Assembly: GCF_017104715.1 (NCBI RefSeq)
Contig: NZ_JAAGPI010000007.1
Location: 186,001 to 250,000, forward strand
Direction of reading: 5' to 3'
DNA from: Burkholderia sp. Ac-20365
GTDB taxonomy: Bacteria; Pseudomonadota; Gammaproteobacteria; Burkholderiales; Burkholderiaceae
DNA: 64,000 bases
How positions within the stretch are numbered: the first letter of the stretch is position 1; the number at the start of each line of letters is the position of its first letter. Positions 56,815 to 64,000 of this stretch are shown one piece after another. The notes under the pieces are model-generated. The model made no database searches, had not been told where the DNA came from, and was given only the letters and a program-made list of their open reading frames with translations. The translations under genes and the position numbers were made by a program.

Positions 56815-57930
56815 ATGCACGGGAAATACAAGGCAAGGCAGCGAGGCTCCGTTGCCGTGATCACGGCAGTGAGTCTGGCTGCGCTGTTGGGGTTTGCGGC
56901 GCTGGCAATCGATATCGGCAACCTGCTGGTCGCGCGAAACGAATTGCAGAATGCCGCCGACGCTGCAGCGCTTGCGGGCGCGCCGTGTCTGTTCCAGCGT
57001 ACGCAATGCAGCAACACCACGGCGACTGCGCCGGACTGGACCACGGCGACACAGAAGGCGTCGAGCTTCGCGACGGCCACGATTTCGAACAAGGTCCAGG
57101 GCGCCGCGATCAAGGTCGCGCAGGTCGCCTCGGGTTACTGGAACGTGACGGGGACGCCGGGCACGCTGCAGGCGGTGCCTTTTACGCCTGGGGCGAACGA
57201 TCTCCCCGCCATCCGTGTGACGATGACAAAGAGCACGGCGAACGCGAACGGCAGCATACCCGTCTATCTGGCAAGTGTTCTTGGCGTGTCGTCGCTGTCG
57301 GCCGCCGCCACCGCGACAGCGGCCGTGTCGAGACCAGGGTACGTCGGACCCGGCGGTCTCTTTCCCGTCGCGATTTCGAAATGCCTCTACGACAACTACT
57401 GGAACGCGTCGACGAATTCACCGAAGCTGGCAACGAGCGCTGCACCCATCAGCGGACAGACGGTGAATCAGACGCCCAATACGCCGTATGTCTTCCAGGT
57501 TTCGTCGTCGTATCAGGCGAACGGCTGCGAAGCGGGGCAGTGGACGACACTGACCAGTCAGCAAAACGATGTGCCGTTCGTGAGAGGACTGATCGCGGGT
57601 CAGAATACCGATTCGCTCGGCATAGGCTCACAACCAGGCACGTACATCCAGCCTGGTGAGAAGAACACGCTCTTCACATCGGTCGACAACTGCAGCGCCA
57701 ACGGAGACCATTCGTGCGAGTACGAAACGGTGCCGGTCGTCAACAGTGTCGGGACGGGCTATCAGCCCGTGGTCGCGTTTGCCTGTGTGCGCGTCCTCAA
57801 GGCGGACAATGGATCGAAGCCGTACATACTCGTGCAGATGAGCAATCAGCCGGATAAGTGCCAGGCGGTGAACTCCGGCGGTGTGGGGCCGAATTACGGT
57901 TCCGTCACGCCGCCGCGCCTCGTTCAGTAG
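56815..57930 (+). CDS. TadG-like protein
   Basis: A 371-residue protein with the TadG N-terminal signature QRGSVAVITAVSLAALLGFA (about 8-30) and LAIDIGNLLVARNELQNAAD (about 32-50), then a long beta-rich exported domain with several Cys. It lacks the C-terminal von Willebrand A domain of some TadG. It is coupled to the tadE-like gene and precedes three cupredoxin genes on the same strand, 284 bp away, so the pair could anchor or export the oxidase. Confidence 0.88.
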   Translation: MHGKYKARQRGSVAVITAVSLAALLGFAALAIDIGNLLVARNELQNAADAAALAGAPCLFQRTQCSNTTATAPDWTTATQKASSFATATISNKVQGAAIKVAQVASGYWNVTGTPGTLQAVPFTPGANDLPAIRVTMTKSTANANGSIPVYLASVLGVSSLSAAATATAAVSRPGYVGPGGLFPVAISKCLYDNYWNASTNSPKLATSAAPISGQTVNQTPNTPYVFQVSSSYQANGCEAGQWTTLTSQQNDVPFVRGLIAGQNTDSLGIGSQPGTYIQPGEKNTLFTSVDNCSANGDHSCEYETVPVVNSVGTGYQPVVAFACVRVLKADNGSKPYILVQMSNQPDKCQAVNSGGVGPNYGSVTPPRLVQ

Positions 57931-58059
57931 CACGCTGCGATATCTTCGCCGCAACATCTCTGGCGCTCACACGCGAACGCGAGCCGCATCGCTTCGCGGG
58001 CATCGATGCCTTCACGCGATGCCGTGATTTCCCCCCGTCCCTCCGTTTCCGCTGGGTGA

Positions 58060-58080
58060 TCCCTACAGCAAGTGTAGGGA
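58060..58080. promoter_or_regulatory. Inverted repeat before the oxidase genes
   Basis: TCCCTACA (58060-58067), GCAAG, TGTAGGGA (58073-58080): a perfect 8-bp inverted repeat 135 bp before the first oxidase gene. It could be an operator or a hairpin in the leader. No known regulator can be named for it. Confidence 0.4.
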
Positions 58081-58214
58081 GGTGCCCCATCCCCTCGACG
58101 GTTGCCCATCTGCACAATCCAGATACGGGGCGGTGTAACGACGTATGCCGTTCCCGCATCGCCGGGCTCAACGGCAGCGCTCTCCGCGCTGACTGACTCC
58201 GCAGCGGAGGTCCT

Positions 58215-59774
58215 ATGTTCAGCACCCTCGCATACCGCAATGGCGTGGCGGCGCTGTTGCTGCTGCTGTTCGCGTTGCCGTCCTTCGCACAATCGTTCCG
58301 GGTGCAATGCCCACCCATTACGACGCTGCATCCGAAAGCCCTGCCGGCAGGCGCGGGTGAGCCTGCCTACACGGGTCCATCCGTCACCGGGCAGAACTCG
58401 CAGGCAACGGGTGTCGTCAACGGCGCGATCAAATGCCAGCAGATTTCCGGCGGCGACGGCTACGCGACGATGGCCGACGGCACGCAAACCTATCTGTTCT
58501 CATTCGGCCCGTTGTCCGGCCTCGCCGATATCAAGAAAGGCTTGCCCGGCACGCAGTTCGCGTCGGTGTTCAACGTGATCGGCACCGCCGCCGATCCCAA
58601 CTACAACGGCGCGATCGGCCTCGTACCCGATCCCGAATCGACGCCGCCAGGACAAACGACAGGCCACGTCGACCCGCGCCAGATCATGGACGTGGGCGTG
58701 ATGAACGGCAACATGCCCGCGCCGACGATGGCCATCGACGAAGACGACGAGTTCTTCCTGACGTTGACCAACGTCGGGATGATCATGCGCCCCGATCTGT
58801 TCGAGCAGCACACGGTGCACTTCCACGGCTATCCGAATGCGTCGGCGTTCTACGATGGCGTGCCCGATGCATCGGTGGCGATCAACATCGGCGCGAGCTT
58901 CACGTACTACTATCTCGCGCCCGATGCGGGCACCTACTTCTGGCACTGCCACATCACGCCGCCCGAGCACCTGCAGATGGGCATGGTCGGCCAGATCTTC
59001 GTGAGGCCGCGCCAGAACCGCGTCGCGACGGGCTCTCTGTACAGCGCGTTGATCAAGCAGCAAACCGATCTGCGCACCGCATGCGGTAACGACATTCTCT
59101 GCTCGACACCCGTGCCGCCGTCGAACAGCGTGCTGCACGCGAAGAACAGGAGCGGCACGCCGACGCTCTACGCGTACAACGACGGTGACGGCTCGACGGC
59201 CTATGACGTCGAGTATCCCGTGCAGATTCACGGCTTCGATCCGAACTTCCACTTCGTGGGGATGACGTTCAATCCGGAGCCCTTCACCGACATGAAGGAC
59301 AAGTACTTCCTGCTCAACGGACGCAGCTATCCGGACACGGTCACGCAAGGTCCGATGCAGACGCCCGTCGCTGACGGTTCGCAGCACTTCTCGCAACCGC
59401 TGCCTGCGTTGATCAACATTCCGGCGGGCGGCAAGGCGCTGCTGCGCATCTCGGACCTCGACGTCAGCGAATTCCAGACGCTCGCGTCGCTGGGCATCCC
59501 GATGCATGTGATCGGCGTCAATGCGCGGTTGCTGCGCGACCTCGCGGGCAACGACATGACCTACCTGACGAACTCGATCACGCTCGGCGGCGGTGAATCG
59601 ATCGACGTGATTCTCGATGCAAGCGACACGACCCGCTACACGCCGGGCTCGGTTTTCTATCTGTACACGCCGAACCTCGATCACCTGTCGAACGATGCCG
59701 AGAACTTCGGCGGATTGATGACCGAGGTCCACATCTGCCATTCGGTGGACCCGACCACGAAGTCCTGCACCTAG
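58215..59774 (+). CDS. Multicopper-oxidase-type cupredoxin protein, part 1 (carries type 1 site)
   Basis: A 519-residue exported protein (signal ending PSFAQS near residue 26) with two cupredoxin domains. In the first, HTVHFHGY (His199, 202, 204) and GTYFWHCHITPPEHLQMGM (His244-Cys245-His246, His252, Met257) give two of the four His pairs of a trinuclear centre plus a full type 1 copper set. The second domain (about 290-515) has MHVIGVNARLLRD where ligands would be, so it looks copper-free. Alone the protein cannot complete the trinuclear site; the next gene has the other two His pairs. It starts at ATG 58215, is 10 bp from the next gene and is in one run of three cupredoxin genes. Confidence 0.85.
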   Translation: MFSTLAYRNGVAALLLLLFALPSFAQSFRVQCPPITTLHPKALPAGAGEPAYTGPSVTGQNSQATGVVNGAIKCQQISGGDGYATMADGTQTYLFSFGPLSGLADIKKGLPGTQFASVFNVIGTAADPNYNGAIGLVPDPESTPPGQTTGHVDPRQIMDVGVMNGNMPAPTMAIDEDDEFFLTLTNVGMIMRPDLFEQHTVHFHGYPNASAFYDGVPDASVAINIGASFTYYYLAPDAGTYFWHCHITPPEHLQMGMVGQIFVRPRQNRVATGSLYSALIKQQTDLRTACGNDILCSTPVPPSNSVLHAKNRSGTPTLYAYNDGDGSTAYDVEYPVQIHGFDPNFHFVGMTFNPEPFTDMKDKYFLLNGRSYPDTVTQGPMQTPVADGSQHFSQPLPALINIPAGGKALLRISDLDVSEFQTLASLGIPMHVIGVNARLLRDLAGNDMTYLTNSITLGGGESIDVILDASDTTRYTPGSVFYLYTPNLDHLSNDAENFGGLMTEVHICHSVDPTTKSCT

Positions 59775-59784
59775 GAGATGAGCC

Positions 59785-61431
59785 GTGGGCAACATCATCG
59801 ACACATTCCTGCGCGCGCGCCACACGCGCTGCGGCTCAATGCCACTCCGCGCGCTGTTCCCTGCGCTGGGCTACGCGCTACTCGTTGCCTTGCTGGTCTG
59901 CCAGCACGCGCATGCGGCCGCGCCAGGTATCACGGGGACGAGCTTCGATCTGACGGCGGAAGCCAATCGCATCAGCCAGCCTGACGGCACGAGCGTCTAT
60001 GCGTGGGGCTACGGCTGCCGCACGGCGCCTTCGGGTTTTTCGCCCGCGAACATACCGGGCGCGAGCTGTCCCAGCATGCAGGTGCCGGGACCGACCCTGA
60101 TCGTGAAGCAGGGCGACACGGTCACCATCACGCTGACGAACAACCTGCCCGAAGCGGCGGGCAACACGTCGATCCTGTTCCCCGGCTTCCAGGTCTGCGC
60201 AGCCGTACTCGATTCGAGCGGCAACTGTCCGGTGACGCTCACCGGCGTGCCCGGCCTGCTCACGCGCGAGGCCACGCACGGCAACAGCGTGACGTACAGC
60301 TTCGTGGCATCGACGCCGGGCACGCACGCCTACTACAGCGGCACGCAAGGCGATCTGCAGGTCGAGATGGGACTGTCTGGCGCGATCATCGTGCTGCCGA
60401 CATCGGCGCCCGGCGCGCTCGCGGTGCCCACCGGCTGCCGCGCCGTGCAGTCCGCGCTGCCGGACGGCCAGCCCGACTTCCGCAATGCCGCTGCTGCGTA
60501 CAACCTTCCCGCGGCCTGCTACGACCGCGAGTATCTGTTCCAGTTCTCCGAGATGGACCTGCGCATCCACACGCAGGCCGAGCAGGAAGCGAGCAAGTCG
60601 TGCTCGCAACCGACGGGTTGCATGTCGGTCGAAACCGAGCCGTATCACCCCGCGTACTTCATGATCAACGGCCGCTCGATGCCCGACGACATGGACCCGA
60701 ACTATGCGCAGCAGTATCCGCATCAGCCGTACAACGGCAATCCGCACATGCATCCGGGCGAACTGGTGCTGTTGCGCGTGATCGGTTCGGGGCGCTGGCA
60801 GCATCCGTTCCACGAGCACGGCAATCACGTGCGCGTGCTGGCGCGCGACGGCAACCTGCTGCTGAGCAAGACCGACGCAACGAAGCTCGCCGGGCCGCTG
60901 CTGTTCACGACGACCACCACGCCGGGCCTCGCGATGGACGGCATCTTCTACTGGACGGGCAAGGGGCTGAACTGGGACGTCTATGGACACGTAGCGGGCG
61001 ACGGCAGTGTCTGCGTGCCCGATGCGAACGGCTACTACACCGTCAACAGCAATCCGCCCGCGCCGCCGAACGCGCCGAACTACTACGAGTGGTGCGCCGA
61101 TCACAACAAGGCACTCGAAGCGCATCCGTTCGGCAACGTCGGCAGCGGCGGGCCCGTGACCTTGCCCGATGCGCGCGTGCTGACCAACGGTCCATGGTAT
61201 GGCGGCAGCCCGTATCTCGGTCCCGACGCAACGGTTCGCGCGACATCGTTCACGGGCACCACGCCACCGAGCGGCACGATCGCGAATTCGCCGACATCGG
61301 AAGCGGGCTTCGCCTACATGTGGCATTCGCACAATGAACGCGAGATCACCACGAACAACATCTTCCCAGGCGGAATGATGATGATGATGCTCGTCGATCC
61401 GCAGGCGTTCACGATCAACGAAGGCAATTAG
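59785..61431 (+). CDS. Multicopper-oxidase-type cupredoxin protein, part 2 (carries two trinuclear His pairs)
   Basis: A 548-residue exported protein (signal ending AHAAA near residue 47; GTG start with GGAG about 11 bases upstream). The first domain has the strand GTHAYYSGTQGDLQVEMG, where His pairs have been replaced, so it is copper-free. The second has HPFHEHGNH (His340, 343, 345, 348) and WHSHNEREI (His514, His516) followed by PGGMMMMMLV. The last motif has Ser where a type 1 Cys would stand, so this domain supplies trinuclear ligands but no type 1 site. It complements the preceding gene. Oxidation of a metal such as Mn(II), or of phenols, is possible. Confidence 0.85.
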   Translation: MGNIIDTFLRARHTRCGSMPLRALFPALGYALLVALLVCQHAHAAAPGITGTSFDLTAEANRISQPDGTSVYAWGYGCRTAPSGFSPANIPGASCPSMQVPGPTLIVKQGDTVTITLTNNLPEAAGNTSILFPGFQVCAAVLDSSGNCPVTLTGVPGLLTREATHGNSVTYSFVASTPGTHAYYSGTQGDLQVEMGLSGAIIVLPTSAPGALAVPTGCRAVQSALPDGQPDFRNAAAAYNLPAACYDREYLFQFSEMDLRIHTQAEQEASKSCSQPTGCMSVETEPYHPAYFMINGRSMPDDMDPNYAQQYPHQPYNGNPHMHPGELVLLRVIGSGRWQHPFHEHGNHVRVLARDGNLLLSKTDATKLAGPLLFTTTTTPGLAMDGIFYWTGKGLNWDVYGHVAGDGSVCVPDANGYYTVNSNPPAPPNAPNYYEWCADHNKALEAHPFGNVGSGGPVTLPDARVLTNGPWYGGSPYLGPDATVRATSFTGTTPPSGTIANSPTSEAGFAYMWHSHNEREITTNNIFPGGMMMMMLVDPQAFTINEGN

Positions 61432-61450
61432 AGAGACGGGGAGAATCGCG

Positions 61451-64000
61451 ATGAGATCCAGCGATTTCAACAGAACGTTTGCCGGCCTCGTGAAGGGTGT
61501 CGCGGCCGCGGCGCTGATGACGGCAAGCGCGATGGTCTGCGCGCAAAGCGTGACGCTGACTGCGAAGTCACAGACGATTGCGCTTCCCGACGGCCAGGTC
61601 GTGCCGATGTGGGGCTACACCTGCTCGACGACGGTCGGCGCGCCTGCCACCTGCAGGGCAGCGAACTCCGGTGCGGGCGCGAACTGGTCGCCTGTGGTGA
61701 TCACGACGCCGCCAGGCTCTCTGACGATCAATCTCACGAACAACCTGCCCGCGCAGGTGCCGACGTCGCTGGTGATAGTCGGGCAACTGGGCGGCGGTCT
61801 CGGCAATACCGCGACGACGACGCCGAGTCCCGCGCATCCCACGCAAACGGCCACCACCTGGCCGATTGCGGGAACGGGCAGCGGCGCGAGCTTCACGCCG
61901 CCCGCGCAAGGTCCGCGCGTGCAGTCGTTCTCGACGGAAGTGACGACGGGCAATACGACCGCGCTGACATGGAACAACTTGCGGCCCGGCACGTATCTGA
62001 TCGAATCGGGCACGCATCCGTCGATCCAGGGGCCGATGGGCCTGTATGGCGTGCTCGTCGTCACGACGCCGCCCACGCCGGGCTCCACGCAGGGGACAGC
62101 GTATCTGAACGTCAAATATGACGCGGACCTCCCGCTCGTGCTGAGCGAAATCGACCCGGTGCAGAACCAGGCCGTCGCGACCGCCGTCGCCACAGCGGGT
62201 TTTAGCGAAACGCGTGTGTGGTCCGGCCTGTCGGGTGGCTGCGGCGATCCTGCGTCCGCGACCTACAACACCTGCTATCCGCCCGCGGTGAACTACGATC
62301 CGCGCTATTACCTGATCAACGGCGTCGCCTTCGACAGATCCAACGCGAATGGTTCGGCGTTCCCCATTACCGCGCCCGCCTCGACCACGACGACGACGGG
62401 CCAGGTCCTGCTGCGCTTCGTGAACGCCGGTTTGCGGATGCACGTGCCGTCGGTGGTCGGCGCGCAAACGGGTTTGCCGCCGGTGTCGGGTTTCTCGCTG
62501 ATCGCCGAAGACGGTAACCTGCTGCCTGGCAGTCTGCGCGTGCAGAGCGCCGTGTTTCTCGCGGCGGGCAAGACCTACGACGTGATGATGAACTCGCCCG
62601 CAGCGGGCGCGCTGGCCTTGCCGGTGTACGACCGGCAGTTGAGCCTGTCGACCAATAACCAGCGCGATGGCGGCATGCAGGGCTATATCAGCGTGAATGG
62701 CGGCGCGTTGCCGACTTCGGCGGCGGGCAATGCCAACGCGAAGGCCAACCCGGATTCGTACTATCTGGTGGCAGGCAATACGCTGACCGTGTCGGACCCC
62801 GGCAAAGGCCTGATTGCCAACGACGTGGGCGTCTATGGCGTGCAGATCAAGACGCAGCCCACAGGCGGCACACTGACGCTGAACCCCAACGGCACCTTCA
62901 CCTATGTGCCGAACTCGGGCACGACATCGGACAGCTTCGTCTATCAGGCCAATGGCAACGCGGCGCTGACGGCGACGGTGACGCTCAACGCATGCTCGGG
63001 CAGCCAGAGCTGCCAGTCGGGCGCGCCCACGGCATCGGATGATGCGTTCAGCAGCAATGTCGCCTCGCAATTGCACATCGGCGCACCCGGCGTGCTCGGC
63101 AACGACCACGACCCCGCAGGCCTGCCGATGACGGCGGCCATCGTCGGCAATGCGACGGGCGGTACGGTCTCGCTCAATACGGACGGCTCGTTCAACGTTG
63201 CGCCGAACACACCGCCCGTCGGCAATGGGACATCGACGGTTACGTTCCAGTACAAGGCCGTCAACTCGCAGAACACGGCGAGCGCTCCGGCGAATGTCAC
63301 CGTGACGTTCAAGGGCGGCAGCGGCATCGTCGTCGCCGTCAAGGACGCGAAGACGGGCACGGCGATCGGCGACTACCGCTGGATCATCGAAGAAGACCGC
63401 ACGTTCCAGATCGATCCCGCCTGCCAGGTCAATTCGACGACGCGGCCTTCCACCTGTCCGCCGCTGCCCGTGCCGAGCCTGGGCACGAGCTTCCACACGA
63501 GCTATATGCCCGTCGTCGCGGCAGGCTGCGTGGGCACGGTGTCGTGCGAGTCGGGACAGACGGTGTTCGATCCCACCTCGAATACGCACGTGCCTGCCGT
63601 GTGCGATGTCGGAAACGGCGTGTGCCGTCCGGGGGCGGCTCAGCAGACGCCTGTCGATCCATCGCAGGTCGCGCTCGATCCGACGAAACACTATTACCTG
63701 TCGATCCTGCCCGGCGACGCGGGCAATACCTTCACGGCTGGCGCAGGCGCGCCCCAGCCCGTCAATCCGAACAACCCGGACGGTCCGCAACGGCAGTTCG
63801 ATATCGCGAAGGATTGTCCGTCGGGTCCGGGCGGCGCGGACTTCGCACCCGGCACGGGCAGCTGCGGCCACGCGATGGGCGGCGCGCCGATCGCGCCCGC
63901 GCAGCACACCGTCAACGTGCTGTTGCAGCAGACGCCGTTGCAGACGGCGAAGATCTCCGTGTTCGTGTTCGAAGACGATGCACCCGTGAACGGCGAAGTC
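61451..64000 (+). CDS. Large exported cupredoxin/Ig-like protein, part 3 (runs off the window)
   Basis: At least 850 residues, open to the last base. Signal peptide at 1-30 (ALMTASAMVCAQ). Residues 40-215 and 220-440 are cupredoxin-like (LPDGQVVPMWGYTC, GTYLIESGTHPSIQGPMGLYG, FVNAGLRMHVPSVVG), with His pairs absent, so no copper sites. Residues 440-640 contain two tandem Ig/VCBS-like repeats (GGTLTLNPNGTFTYVPNSG; GGTVSLNTDGSFNVAPN), and a further domain follows (GIVVAVKDAKTGTAIGDY). It lies 20 bp after part 2, in one apparent operon. It is probably the scaffold or surface anchor of the oxidase. Confidence 0.82.
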   Translation, partial: MRSSDFNRTFAGLVKGVAAAALMTASAMVCAQSVTLTAKSQTIALPDGQVVPMWGYTCSTTVGAPATCRAANSGAGANWSPVVITTPPGSLTINLTNNLPAQVPTSLVIVGQLGGGLGNTATTTPSPAHPTQTATTWPIAGTGSGASFTPPAQGPRVQSFSTEVTTGNTTALTWNNLRPGTYLIESGTHPSIQGPMGLYGVLVVTTPPTPGSTQGTAYLNVKYDADLPLVLSEIDPVQNQAVATAVATAGFSETRVWSGLSGGCGDPASATYNTCYPPAVNYDPRYYLINGVAFDRSNANGSAFPITAPASTTTTTGQVLLRFVNAGLRMHVPSVVGAQTGLPPVSGFSLIAEDGNLLPGSLRVQSAVFLAAGKTYDVMMNSPAAGALALPVYDRQLSLSTNNQRDGGMQGYISVNGGALPTSAAGNANAKANPDSYYLVAGNTLTVSDPGKGLIANDVGVYGVQIKTQPTGGTLTLNPNGTFTYVPNSGTTSDSFVYQANGNAALTATVTLNACSGSQSCQSGAPTASDDAFSSNVASQLHIGAPGVLGNDHDPAGLPMTAAIVGNATGGTVSLNTDGSFNVAPNTPPVGNGTSTVTFQYKAVNSQNTASAPANVTVTFKGGSGIVVAVKDAKTGTAIGDYRWIIEEDRTFQIDPACQVNSTTRPSTCPPLPVPSLGTSFHTSYMPVVAAGCVGTVSCESGQTVFDPTSNTHVPAVCDVGNGVCRPGAAQQTPVDPSQVALDPTKHYYLSILPGDAGNTFTAGAGAPQPVNPNNPDGPQRQFDIAKDCPSGPGGADFAPGTGSCGHAMGGAPIAPAQHTVNVLLQQTPLQTAKISVFVFEDDAPVNGEV

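Noticed and set aside
59878..61470. Minus-strand open frame of 530 codons opposite the second oxidase gene
   Set aside because: Same kind of shadow; Arg/Val/His-rich composition and no recognisable fold.
61568..63907. Very long minus-strand open frame (779 codons) opposite the third oxidase gene
   Set aside because: It is the reverse shadow of a GC-rich coding strand: Arg/His/Ala-rich, no domain, no ribosome site. The plus strand has signal peptide and domains.

Overview
The window looks like a piece of a Burkholderiaceae replicon, most likely Paraburkholderia or Caballeronia. The reasons are the GC-rich coding bias with strong third-position GC, a DUF4148-type small secreted protein, the density of LysR, AraC, TetR and MarR regulators beside single transporters or oxidoreductases, and an interspersed palindromic element between convergent genes that I associate with these genomes. 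No rRNA, tRNA, CRISPR array or complete insertion sequence was seen. The gene mix (catabolism, redox stress, transport, surface proteins) suits a secondary chromosome or the accessory part of a large genome; that placement is inference.

Layout. 0.1-12.2 kb: small regulator-plus-effector units. These are an AraC regulator, a TetR gene divergent from a hydrolase/AhpD-like fusion with two matching operators, a UvrA paralogue, a TMEM175-like channel, an EF-hand protein, an SDR, an EamA exporter with divergent LysR, and a lipoprotein with a methyltransferase fold. 12.2-13.8 kb: an AT-richer patch with an unknown gene and an orphan Phd/YefM antitoxin. 13.8-17.3 kb: a di-haem peroxidase and a lipoprotein phosphoesterase. 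18.0-23.7 kb: a redox group (Rieske-FAD reductase, catalase-related peroxidase, cNMP-domain/thioredoxin-reductase hybrid) with a LysR regulator. 23.9-27.2 kb: DUF2784, an MFS exporter with divergent LysR, and a long imperfect inverted repeat.

27.2-39.9 kb is a full aerobic nicotinate (vitamin B3) degradation cluster: nicT, nicR, a molybdopterin subunit, nicF, nicX, nicD and nicE on one arm, and nicC, nicA and a tri-haem cytochrome subunit on the other. Together these turn nicotinate into 6-hydroxynicotinate, 2,5-dihydroxypyridine, N-formylmaleamate, maleamate, maleate and fumarate. The NicB function is divided: a complete Mo subunit lies on the minus arm, while the cytochrome protein on the plus arm carries only a shortened, altered Mo-domain remnant. 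A recurring 12-bp box in both control regions is a candidate NicR operator.

40-51 kb holds a GluR0-like ligand-gated channel with DUF2252, an exported alkylsulfatase followed by three unknown or membrane genes, a zinc-ribbon protein, a class V aminotransferase and a haloacid-dehalogenase-like protein. 51.2-56 kb encodes exported proteins (DUF4148, a phosphodiesterase, a DUF4382 lipoprotein, a small lipoprotein, a small cysteine-containing protein). 56.2-64 kb has a TadE/TadG pair followed by three cupredoxin genes in a row, the last running off the window. The copper-ligand motifs needed for one multicopper oxidase are spread over the first two proteins, so this looks like a multi-domain oxidase split into separate polypeptides. 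I regard this as the most interesting system here.
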